DNA from: Steromphala cineraria
Taxonomy: Eukaryota; Mollusca; Gastropoda; Trochida; Trochidae
Assembly (NCBI GenBank): GCA_916613615.1
Contig: OU744735.1
Span: 44,854,468 to 44,918,467 of the forward strand
Direction of reading: 5' to 3'
DNA length: 64,000 bases
Below the pieces are notes generated by a model. The model was given only the letters and a program-made list of their open reading frames with translations, had not been told where the DNA came from and searched no databases. The position numbers were made by a program, and so were the translations under genes. The first letter of the stretch is position 1, and each line of letters begins with the position of its first letter. Shown here in pieces: positions 23,285 through 32,315 of this stretch.

Positions 23285-24320
23285 TTGCTTAACAATGTCA
23301 AATACTATTTAGTTAAACAATTAAATAATATTTACATTATGTCTTGGTGATAATGTAAATATTTATTATTCAATCAGTTTTTAGCTCATCAGGTCTAAAA
23401 GACCCGATGGGCTTATGGCATGGCAAGGCGTCCGTCCATCCGTCCATCCATAAACTTTTCACATTTTTTACTTCTTCTCCAGAACCAATGACTCTAGAGA
23501 GCTGAAAATTGATGTGCAGACTCCTTGGCCAATGGGGATTCTAAATTGTAGATTTCATGACCTCATGACCCCAAATGGGGTCACAGGGGTCAAAACCTAT
23601 TTCCATCTTCTTCTCCAGTTCCAAAAGATCTTGAGAACTGATAAGTTGTGTGTAGACTCCTTGGCCAATGATTATTCTAAATTGTAGATTTTGTGACCCC
23701 TTGACCCCAAATGGGGTCACAGGGGTCAAACCCTTCAAAACCCATGTTCATCTTCTTCTCCAGTTCAAAAAGTCTAGAGAGCTGAAAAGTTGTTTGTAGA
23801 CTCCTTGGCCAATGGGGATTCTGAATTGTAGATTTGGTTACCCCATGACCCCAAATGGGGTCGCAGGATCAAAACCTTAAAAACTTATTTCCATTGAAAG
23901 TCTGATGAGCTACAGAGCCCATGGCTCTATTTTTATACCTATTTGTGATACTTACTCTGAACATATTCAGTGCTTTGCATAGATTGTATCTTTAATGCTT
24001 TGTGAATATACATATATATATACATGTTTGTGCTTGTTTGTAAAGTGTTAATTAATATAAATAACTAGTTTGTTTGTTAATATATCTTATTTTTTTAATA
24101 TAGTAATGCAACTATCTCAGAACATAATCATTCGTCGCAGCAATCAACATAGACACTATTAATACTATTTTGCTTTGTGATTTTACTTTGTGATCTTTGT
24201 GCTTTTTTATAAGTAGATGAATTATGATCATAATTGCTTTGATCATGTTATTGTGTAAATAAATAAAATTGGCAAAATAAACTTCCTTTTATATTTCCCT
24301 TGTCCTGAATGTTTGAAGAT
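23285..24320. repeat. Dispersed host repeat, copy 2 (empty site for two retroelements)
   Basis: 23285-23381 plus 23936-24170 match the flanks 26540-26725, 30981-31048 and 35613-35668, where the Penelope and Ngaro elements sit. The uninterrupted sequence near 24000-24125 shows the insertion points. The copy itself carries the 23382-23935 insertion. Confidence 0.75.
23382..23935. mobile_element. GTCCGTCC-type non-autonomous element
   Basis: It begins AGCTCATCAGGTCTAAAAGA and ends CTGATGAGCTACAGAGCCCA, which are partial inverted counterparts. Inside are CGTCCGTCCATCCGTCC and three related blocks of about 150 bases, each with CTTCTTCTCCAG, CTCCTTGGCCAATG and CCAAATGGGGTC. The paralogous site at 26620-26640 lacks it, which supports insertion. 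No protein is encoded. Confidence 0.65.
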
Positions 24321-24518
24321 GTTAGGTCTTCTTGGTTCTGTGCACATGCACCAAGTCAATGTGATTGCTATTCTTTATCAAATATACTTTCAAAACAAGG
24401 GTCCCCCCTCCCTCCCCCATCATATCATAACAAGAGGAGTCATTTGTAAAAAATGTAAGTGGTAAAAAACTATTTTATCAACCAGTCCTAGGTTACTCTC
24501 ATTTTGTTTATAGAGGAT

Positions 24519-24660
24519 ATTATATGAGTGTCCATGACATACAATGTTTACGACACGAGTGGCTAAATATTAGTGTTTCCCGAGCGAGAGCGAGGAATAT
24601 ACTGATATTTAGGCACGAGTGTCGTAAACATAGTATGTCATCGGCCCGAATATAATATTC
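24519..24660. repeat. Foldback repeat
   Basis: GACATACAATGTTTACGACA and TGTCGTAAACATAGTATGTC form the stems, with TAAATATTAGTGTTTCC and GGAATATACTGATATTTA inside. It is a near-perfect long hairpin around CGAGCGAGAGCGA. Confidence 0.8.
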
Positions 24661-25098
24661 TGTTTATTACCGTAGCCTCCAAATCAAAGAAATTACTCAA
24701 AACCTTCTGATAAGCAGGATAAGCGGAAAAGCCGCCGCCAGCCCATATAGATTGTGACGTCATAGGTGAACCGTAACGTCAAAGCATTGTTAATAACGTG
24801 ACGTCACAATGAAAAAGTGATATTTTGCCCTAGGGCAACATATAAAAAATATGAACCTCGATATGACTGCCCTCGTAGGTAATAAAAATCGAGAAAAGCT
24901 GTCCCCTTTAACTCGGATGGACGGGTGATAAAAATGCAGGCTGAAATACAGCCCAAGTGGCGTTTTCACTCACTCAGTAAAGACACAAAATGCTGACTGA
25001 TCAACATCACAAGTTTCACTGAGAATGGTTCTACAGTTTGACCTTTGCATTGAACCTGAATTGACGACTTGACAGACAGGGAAATGACGATATTCTAC

Positions 25099-25491
25099 AT
25101 TATTATATGATGAACGAGTGATCTGTCTTCTGATTGGTCGAGGAAGGTGGTCACCGACAATGATCAAACCTTATGTTGACCGCGGGAAACGTCACGCGAG
25201 GTCAACATAACAATCCAATGACCTGGAGCTAAAAATAGATCGCCACTACGAGGAGCGCCGTAAAGAGTTGCTTCCAAAAAACTTTAAAATAATTGAATAG
25301 TTTTCAAAATAACTGATACTTTCATAAATCATATAATAAAACAGTTGTTGACTTCAGTTATCGGTAAATCCAATGGTTTATTGACCTCGGAAACTTATGT
25401 TCACCTCGGCTGTCGCCTCGGTGAACATAACTGTTCCGAGGTCAATAAACCATTGGATTCACCTCAACTGAAGTCAATAATTGTATAACAT
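25099..25491. mobile_element. Foldback element inserted into the dispersed repeat
   Basis: Compared with copy 1 (positions 541-600), this copy has about 390 extra bases between GATATTCTACA and CATGACAT. The insert has palindromes: ACCTTATGTTGACC / AGGTCAACATAACA around 25167-25210, and a long hairpin at 25346-25481 with stems CCAATGGTTTATTGACCTCG and CGAGGTCAATAAACCATTGG. No coding capacity is visible. Confidence 0.7.
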
Positions 25492-26727
25492 GACATACCC
25501 GTAATTGCCATGAACCATAAAACATAGTTCTACTTGCTCCTCACTCAGTATACTTTACACGTTTTTATTTACAATTCTGAGCCTTTCGGGCTGGTGAGCT
25601 AATAAAATGAAAGAAAACAAATAATATAATGATTTGTTCTTCAATGTTTATTTACAGATGGAATTAAGTAATGTATTACAGGCTTTACAGCAACACAAAA
25701 GTTGAAAAAAAATCCATTATGGCTGCTTGTTTATAATTCTAATATCTGTTGACATTTTACACATTTCTGTTTATTAAGGAGGATTGAATTGTGGGAACTA
25801 CGTATAGTTAATGTCTGATCAAATACTATATCTTTTTTTAAATTACCTTAAAATAAGTATTTTGATTGTTGAATGTTTTAATATAATTTAAATAATAATG
25901 TCAATGCAAATATCATAATCTTTGATAATCTATTCAAGTTAAATCCAGTTAAATTGTAGAAATATAAAGATAATTATTGAAACGCTTTTATAACTAAAAT
26001 GAAATCCTTGATCATTAAGCATGGTTGCATAACATCTCAGATATAAGACATGAAAGATGTAACTTAAAGAAATCATCTTAATCTTTTTTTCATTCTACCA
26101 TTTCACCTTGATATAAGTGTAAGACAACAGTGCTGTGTGGCAACCCTTGAGCTGTTTCCATTTGCTTTAGTCTTTACGCTATATAAATATTCATATTCAT
26201 ATTCATATAATAAAATAATCATCAAAATAAGCCTACACTCAAATAAGCCTACACTCGTCACAAAATAAAAAAACCCATATCATTACCTTGATCTTAACTT
26301 CTGTATCAGTTACCAATGAGCAAGAATAACCTTAACCATGATATTTTCAGTGACACTTTGACTATTTCAGAAATACTTTCTACCTTATTGACCTTAGAGT
26401 CATTGACTAAGCCATCAGACTTTACCATGCTAAATTACATATCCTTCCTGTTCGAAAATGTATCAGAAATACCCTCCGACCCCCCTCCCCCATATCATAA
26501 CAAGAGGAGATATTTATACCCTTTCCATTTTGTGAAAGCTGTAACAATGTCAAATTTTATTAAGTTAAACAATTAAATAAATATTGACATTATTTCTTCG
26601 TGATAATGTAAATATTTATTATTCAATCAGTTTTTAAAACCTATTTATGATACTAACTTTGAACATATTAAGTGCTTTACATAGATGTTGTCTTTAATGC
26701 TTTGTGAATATATATATATATATATAA

Positions 26728-27340
26728 TCAAAAGATAAAAAAAATGACACGAAGCCAATCAAAACTCCAACATGTTTCAATGGTATCATCAGGGAGTCTG
26801 ACAAAATACAGTTATGACGTTATGATGTCACAATGAATTTGACATAACAATGGTATGACGTCACAATCAGGCAAGCGGTAAGATGGACACAATACGAATT
26901 TGATAGAATAAAAGATGCTACTATTAAGCATTAAGTTGTGGTTTTAACATTTTAATGAAATAGTCTTCTTTTAATTGTCGCATTATTCTATTATGTGTGT
27001 CCATTTTGTAAAATGGAAAGATCTTGAATTTAATGTCCTTGTCTTTTGCACATGTATCCAAGTGAGCACTCAGTGGTATACAGCGTGTCTCAGGACATTT
27101 TATTTGCTGTTTATGAACACGGACCCTGTCTCTCAGGCACTCAGTCTGTCCTATATATTCAGCACAACATCCTTGGCATATAATAACATAAATGATGTAT
27201 TTAGCGGCACAGTCAATATCAAAGCGCACATAAAATCTCTCACTTCTGTTAATGAATTTTATACTTGAATTCTCAAGTATATATGGACATGTTCCACAGT
27301 TACCTCTGTTACATTTAAGGATGTTGTGCCATACACCTGG
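26728..27340 (-). mobile_element. Penelope-like 3-prime fragment, inverted
   Basis: The minus strand at 26924-about 27340 encodes a GIY-YIG endonuclease tail (CNRGNCGTCPYI, YIIYVIICQGC, EYIGQTECLRDRVRVHKQQ) closely related to the end of the plus-strand element next door, followed by a 3-prime UTR with a hammerhead ribozyme candidate. It lies head to head with the complete element, the arrangement often reported for Penelope-like insertions. Confidence 0.8.
26764..26797 (-). ncRNA. Hammerhead ribozyme candidate (dimer type)
   Basis: Read on the minus strand: ACTCC, CTGATGA, seven bases, GAA, the palindrome ACATGT, T, GGAGT. CUGANGA and GAAA are the hammerhead core, ACTCC/GGAGT would be stem I, and the six-base palindrome would form stem III only in a dimer, as reported for Penelope-like elements. 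Stem II is weak. The same plan with different stem sequences occurs at 30844-30880. Confidence 0.5.
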
Positions 27341-27389
27341 ACAATTAACTTTTTGTGAATATATATTTACGGTGTATGAAGAGGACATA

Positions 27390-28250
27390 ATGCCGACAGT
27401 AAGAAGTAAAGGGGACAAACCATTCGAAGAACAAGCTTTGTGTTTCTTCAAGGATATGTGTGGACAATTATCTCACATAACAGAGAAGTTGGATGGAATC
27501 ACGGATCTGCTACTGGAACAACAACACTGCAAAGGTAAATCATTGCATAATCTTAATGAGAACTTTGATAACCTCAAAACTGTTGTAACCAACACAGTGT
27601 CAACAATTGACAAGAAATTAGACACGGCGATTGCCATAAATCCATTACAAGCAGAACCCGTGACAAATAACTGTGAATCTGATGCTCTATCTCAAACAGA
27701 CAATGACCCGTTAGCTAACATAAAACATTCCATACAACAAACATGGAATGGACGGCTGACGCAAAGGAGAAGACTATTCTGGCAAAGCCTTCGCAACAAC
27801 AATTATGCAGACATTCTAATTCAGTGGATGGGCAGTGATGAAAGAATAATTCCAGAAAAATACAAAATCAAAGAGATTGTTGGGGAACCTTCAGAGCAAA
27901 GAAGAAAACGAGAATTACAGGCGTTCTCTTACATCCAAACTGAAATTGAGCTTATGAAAATGCGTTCGGTATCTCAACGGGAAAAAGTAGAAGAAATAGA
28001 TTCCACAATGTGTGAAGAAATAAGGAAAGCAGCAAGAGGCAAATCTGCAGATTTGTTAACTCGACAATGGGTTGAGCAGTGTCAGAATGAGGAAATGAAT
28101 TCTTTTTCAAGATGGAAGAAAACACTTACCTGGTTGAAAAACTATGAAAATGAATTCCGTTCAAAGATATACGCTGAAAACCCATGGTTGAAACCTAGAG
28201 CAAAACCTAAAAACCTATTGTTAACAAATTACAATCAAATGTGGCAGTAA
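27390..28250 (+). CDS. Penelope-like ORF1, coiled-coil protein
   Basis: 286 codons from ATG 27390; the open frame extends upstream, but that part overlaps the inverted fragment, so this ATG is chosen. Residues about 15-75 alternate charged and hydrophobic positions (CGQLSHITEKLDGITDLLL) as in a coiled coil. The rest is basic, rich in Lys, Arg and Trp, and may bind nucleic acid. No known domain is recognised. It ends four codons after the start of a short overlapping frame (28241-28504) that bridges to the RT ORF. A role as the element's ORF1/nucleic-acid-binding protein is inference from position. Confidence 0.6.
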   Translation: MPTVRSKGDKPFEEQALCFFKDMCGQLSHITEKLDGITDLLLEQQHCKGKSLHNLNENFDNLKTVVTNTVSTIDKKLDTAIAINPLQAEPVTNNCESDALSQTDNDPLANIKHSIQQTWNGRLTQRRRLFWQSLRNNNYADILIQWMGSDERIIPEKYKIKEIVGEPSEQRRKRELQAFSYIQTEIELMKMRSVSQREKVEEIDSTMCEEIRKAARGKSADLLTRQWVEQCQNEEMNSFSRWKKTLTWLKNYENEFRSKIYAENPWLKPRAKPKNLLLTNYNQMWQ

Positions 28251-28446
28251 ACCGAACTGTCACATTTATTGGAAGCAAAACAAAAGACGGGAAAATAATC
28301 AACACGGATTCGCGCTACACTCAGAGACGGTCACATTACAACGGACATCGGGAAGGTCCGCGAAAAGATCAACAATTCAATACACATCAATTGGTTAAAC
28401 CAAACCAGAACCAGAACAGCTTAGAAAACCGTTTTTTATCCAAAAC

Positions 28447-30750
28447 ATGGACAGTGAAGAAACGGAAGAAAGTGACAAAGCGACAGGGGTGGACACAAAG
28501 ATAGTCAACCTGTCGGGTCGTCCCTTAACTGAGAGTGAAATAAATTTGTTGAATAAGGGACTAAAATTTACACCTACGCCAAAAAGGAGCAATTGTGATG
28601 AACTTAAAGAGGATTTGACAGAGTTTTGTAGGAAACTCCGAAATGAAGAATTCTTTTATGATTGTGAAAATATTGAAGAATCTCTGGTGAGAAATAAAAG
28701 TTTCTGGTGTGCCAAAAAAGGTAAAAACAAATGTTTAGATGAATATGTAAATCAAATAACGAATTTTCCGATTATTCCCAATAAAGGAAAGCAATATTCA
28801 AACATCACCACGGCACAGAGGGATTCTCTTCACTCGTTAGCAAATGACCCGAAAATCATAATAAAGGAAGCTGACAAAGGTGGCGCAACGGTTATAATGG
28901 ACACAGATAACTATAAACGCATGGTACTTGACGTGATTCAAGATGCAGATACATATGTCCCATGTAGTGAAAAAGAATCAAGTTGTGTACTTAAAAATTT
29001 GAAAAATCTTACAAAAACTTACTCGGAAAATCTCACTAAAAAGGAATTTGAATACTTAACATGTTTTGACTGTAAATCTAGCAATTTCTATGGTTTACCG
29101 AAAATCCACAAAAGCAAAGAGATAATTGAAGAGTGTGAAAAATGTCAAGACGGCTACATTGAAATGGAACATCCAGAAGATTTGAAGCTGCGACCGATAA
29201 TAGCGGGACCAGTGTGTGCAACTCATCGGCTGAGTAATTTCGTGGATATTTTATTAAAACCTATATTGTCAAGGGTTAAAAGCTTCACACGTGATACAAT
29301 GCATTTCATTTCTACACTACCAAAGAAGATACCTGAGAAATGTACACTTGTTACTTTTGATGTAAAAAATCTTTACTCGAATATTCCACATAGTCTTGGA
29401 CTTGAAGCACTGGAATATTGGTTAGACCGCTGTGATGATCTCATTCCAGAGAGAATTCCAAAGTCCTTTATTTTGGAGAGTGTTAAATTTATTCTTAAAA
29501 ACAATACTTTCGTTTTTGATGAAAAACATTACAAACAAATCAAAGGAACGGCGATGGGCACTAAAATGGCGCCCACGTATGCAACCCTGGTTTTGGGATA
29601 TTTAGAAGAAAACCTCGAACTAAAAATAGGTACAGATCTGGGTGCGGATGTGGCAGTTTATTTAAGAGAAAATTGGAAAAGATTTCTGGATGATTGTTTT
29701 ATTATTTGGCCGTTTTCTGAAGATACATTAAAACTGTTTCAAGATCTTTTGAACAAGATGAATGAAAATCTCATCTTCATTATGGAATCCGACTATAATG
29801 AAATATCATTTCTGGACACGATGGTGATCAAATCAGGCACTGAATTAGAAACAGACATTTATTATAAGCCAACAGACACCAAACAATATCTAAACTTTAA
29901 ATCGTGTCACCCTGGACACACAAAGAGAAGTCTACCCTACAACTTGGCGCGTAGAATTTGTACTATTGTATCAGACGAAAGTACACGTATTAAAAGATTG
30001 AATGAATTAAAGAAATTTCTTATCTCACGTGAATACCCAAAAACCTTAATTGAAGATGGGGTTCAAAAAGCCTTGGAAATAGATAGACGAGATTTATTAT
30101 CTACACGAAAGAATAAACGCAATCAAGAAAAGGTAATTGCGTTTGTGTCAACATTTAACCCCCGAAATCCAAGTATATACCAAAATATTAAAAGAAACAT
30201 GTGCATTCTGGACCAAGATGACAAAATGAAATCTATCCTAGAGTCAAAACGTATCATAAATAGCAAAAGGCAAAGTCAAAATCTTAAAAACATTTTAACA
30301 AAAGCTAGATTTATTTCAAGTGAAGAAAATGTTACACAAGCGACTGTGAGAAAGTGCAAAAGAGGTAACTGCGGCACGTGTCCCTATATACAAGAAGGGA
30401 ACTCTGTGAACTTTAAAGGAAAAGGAGTATTCACAATCAAAAATGATTTTGATTGTTCAGCTAAATATATCTTGTATGTTATCACTTGCGCGGGCTGTAG
30501 GGAGCAATACATTGGACAGACAGAAAACCTACGAGCCCGTGTTCGAGTACACAAACAACAAATAAAGTGCCCGGAGGTACGCTGTATTCCATTAAGTGAA
30601 CACTTGGACCTTTGTGCCGAAGGGAGAGACATAAAATTCAACATTTTCCCGTTTTATCAAATGAATAACTCTGATAAAATTAAAAGAACTTTAAAAGAAG
30701 ACTATTTTATCAAGAAATTCCTCCCCAAACTCAATGTTGGTAAATATTAA
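28447..30750 (+). CDS. Penelope-like reverse transcriptase with GIY-YIG endonuclease
   Basis: 767 codons, uninterrupted. RT motifs in order: EADKGGATVIMD (about residue 140), FYGLPKIHK (about 215), LRPIIAGP, VTFDVKNLYSNIPH (about 300), GTAMGTKMAPTYA (about 375), FLDDCFIIW (about 415; the DD pair is catalytic) and NEISFLDTMV. The C-terminal GIY-YIG nuclease has the zinc-linker-like CKRGNCGTCPY (about 637) and then YILYVITCAGC and YIGQTENLRARV. Family knowledge: these enzymes nick target DNA and prime reverse transcription. Intact length and intact motifs suggest a recent insertion. An upstream overlapping frame could supply additional N-terminal residues by frameshift. Confidence 0.9.
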   Translation: MDSEETEESDKATGVDTKIVNLSGRPLTESEINLLNKGLKFTPTPKRSNCDELKEDLTEFCRKLRNEEFFYDCENIEESLVRNKSFWCAKKGKNKCLDEYVNQITNFPIIPNKGKQYSNITTAQRDSLHSLANDPKIIIKEADKGGATVIMDTDNYKRMVLDVIQDADTYVPCSEKESSCVLKNLKNLTKTYSENLTKKEFEYLTCFDCKSSNFYGLPKIHKSKEIIEECEKCQDGYIEMEHPEDLKLRPIIAGPVCATHRLSNFVDILLKPILSRVKSFTRDTMHFISTLPKKIPEKCTLVTFDVKNLYSNIPHSLGLEALEYWLDRCDDLIPERIPKSFILESVKFILKNNTFVFDEKHYKQIKGTAMGTKMAPTYATLVLGYLEENLELKIGTDLGADVAVYLRENWKRFLDDCFIIWPFSEDTLKLFQDLLNKMNENLIFIMESDYNEISFLDTMVIKSGTELETDIYYKPTDTKQYLNFKSCHPGHTKRSLPYNLARRICTIVSDESTRIKRLNELKKFLISREYPKTLIEDGVQKALEIDRRDLLSTRKNKRNQEKVIAFVSTFNPRNPSIYQNIKRNMCILDQDDKMKSILESKRIINSKRQSQNLKNILTKARFISSEENVTQATVRKCKRGNCGTCPYIQEGNSVNFKGKGVFTIKNDFDCSAKYILYVITCAGCREQYIGQTENLRARVRVHKQQIKCPEVRCIPLSEHLDLCAEGRDIKFNIFPFYQMNNSDKIKRTLKEDYFIKKFLPKLNVGKY

Positions 30751-30843
30751 CATTTGTTCATGTTGTTGAACCAAAATGTACATTGTTCCCTACTGTGACG
30801 TCACAATATAAACGATGACGTCATAGACTTTTGTAACGTTTCA

Positions 30844-30880
30844 TTCTCCCTGAAGATTAAAAATGAAACCGGTAGGAGAA
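30844..30880 (+). ncRNA. Hammerhead ribozyme candidate (dimer type)
   Basis: TTCTCC, CTGAAGA, eight bases, GAA, the palindrome ACCGGT, A, GGAGAA. Stem I (TTCTCC/GGAGAA) and the palindromic stem III differ in sequence from the copy at 26764-26797 but keep pairing, which is compensatory support. Predicted cleavage is after the A that follows ACCGGT. Stem II is weak. Confidence 0.55.
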
Positions 30881-31250
30881 AAATCCGGCATTATGTTTTT
30901 ATTTAATATTCATTAGACGAAGTTGGACCATACACCTGGACAATTAACTTTTTGTGAATATATATATATATATATATATGCTTGTTTGTAAAGTGTGAAT
31001 AAATATAAATTTGAAAAAGTAGTTTGTTTGTTTGATCTTATTTTTTTTAAGTGTAATTTTAGCTTTGGTAAAATTTATTTTGGTGGTAGGAAGTGCCGCT
31101 CCTTGTTGCGAGTTATCTCCCTTCGCTAGTATGGCCGCTGACAGGCACAACGTGCTTTTTCCATGCTCCTTCGTTTCGCTGCATTGCAAACTGCTAATGG
31201 CATCTTGCAAAGTTTTCATGCTAATTTAATTGAACTGTAATCACTGAAGT

Positions 31251-32315
31251 ATGGCCACGCCGATCCCTGAAAGAAAATCCCAGCGGACGAATGCCGGTGA
31301 AAAACTGGAAGAGATACTTGCTATCGAGCGGGAAACTTTCGACTGTGAGTCACCTCTTACTCTACCCAAAGCCAATGCCGGTAAACAAAACAAGCCCACC
31401 AAACGTGCTTTGGAAACAGAGGTGAATCGACTCGAGGAAGAAATTCGAACACTTAAACTTGAAAACAAACTTAAAGCCCTGCAGAGGGAAAAAGCTTCCC
31501 TACTCGCTCCATCTCTACCACGTGCTCGTACCACCGAAGTTACATCGCCACAAGTACCACCCCCTGCTAGACAGCCTACCACAAGTGAAGATACCGCCAG
31601 CAGGCCAAATCAAAGTGACCCTGTGGCATCTCTTCAGACAATTATATCCAGTACAGGTATAAACTCTAACTATGCATCTAATGCAAAGGGAAAACCATTA
31701 CTTATTGCTGATTATGTCTGGGATGTAAAGGGGCCAGAAAAAGAAGATAAGGGCCAAGGTCAAAATAATCAGAAATATGGGATAGTGGTTACATTTGAGC
31801 AATGGGGCTATGCCAACCTAAAAATCATGTCCAAACTTATGCAGGAAGGGCACATCCAAGGTCAGGACATTGAAGGTTACTTGAAATACTCAAGAGACAT
31901 TTGCAGACTGGCCTCTAAATATACTTGGAGAAGTGTGTATTGTTATGATAGAGAATACAGGGAACGACGAACTGAGGACGGCTTTGTTTGGGGTTCGTAC
32001 AGACCGGATCTTCACGATTTTTGTCTGGAGACAAAACACCCAGATTACACCTACAGGGGTCACGGGGGTAATATGGGAAATGCCAATAAAGGAAGAACAA
32101 GAGGCCCTTTTCTTCCAAATGGGAGAGAAATTTGCAGAAAATTCAATGTAGATGATTGTGTAGGGATTGACTGTAAACTTGCACATAACTGTGCACTCTG
32201 TTACTCGCAGCAACATTCGGCTAGAAATCATAGCACCTCAGTTCCAAAGTGGCGTGGCCCCCCCACATCAGGATTTCAACAGCCTTTTCAACAACCCTCC
32301 CATTCAAAAAACTAG
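31251..32315 (+). CDS. Ngaro gag-like protein
   Basis: 354 codons from ATG 31251, shortly after repeat A1. Residues about 48-80 form a strong coiled coil (ETEVNRLEEEIRTLKLENKL). The C-terminal part from about residue 290 has clustered Cys/His (CRKFNVDDC, CKLAHNCALC) typical of the zinc-binding tail of DIRS/Ngaro gag proteins. The middle part has an aromatic-rich gag-like stretch. The reading frame is intact. The start of the RT frame overlaps its end by 67 bases in another frame. Confidence 0.8.
   Translation: MATPIPERKSQRTNAGEKLEEILAIERETFDCESPLTLPKANAGKQNKPTKRALETEVNRLEEEIRTLKLENKLKALQREKASLLAPSLPRARTTEVTSPQVPPPARQPTTSEDTASRPNQSDPVASLQTIISSTGINSNYASNAKGKPLLIADYVWDVKGPEKEDKGQGQNNQKYGIVVTFEQWGYANLKIMSKLMQEGHIQGQDIEGYLKYSRDICRLASKYTWRSVYCYDREYRERRTEDGFVWGSYRPDLHDFCLETKHPDYTYRGHGGNMGNANKGRTRGPFLPNGREICRKFNVDDCVGIDCKLAHNCALCYSQQHSARNHSTSVPKWRGPPTSGFQQPFQQPSHSKN

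Larger units (their letters stand above)
27329..30980 (+). mobile_element. Penelope-like retroelement (RT plus GIY-YIG)
   Basis: CCATACACCTGGACAATTAA begins near 27329 and recurs at 30928, giving short terminal direct repeats (tail of a tandem or pseudo-LTR structure). Between them lie two main ORFs, a 3-prime UTR with a hammerhead candidate and two TGACGTCA palindromes. It is inserted in a TA tract of the dispersed repeat; the empty version is near 24005-24040. Confidence 0.85.

Noticed and set aside
27252..27389. Upstream extension of Penelope ORF1
   Set aside because: This part lies antisense to the inverted endonuclease fragment; the ATG at 27390 is at the start of the element's own sequence.
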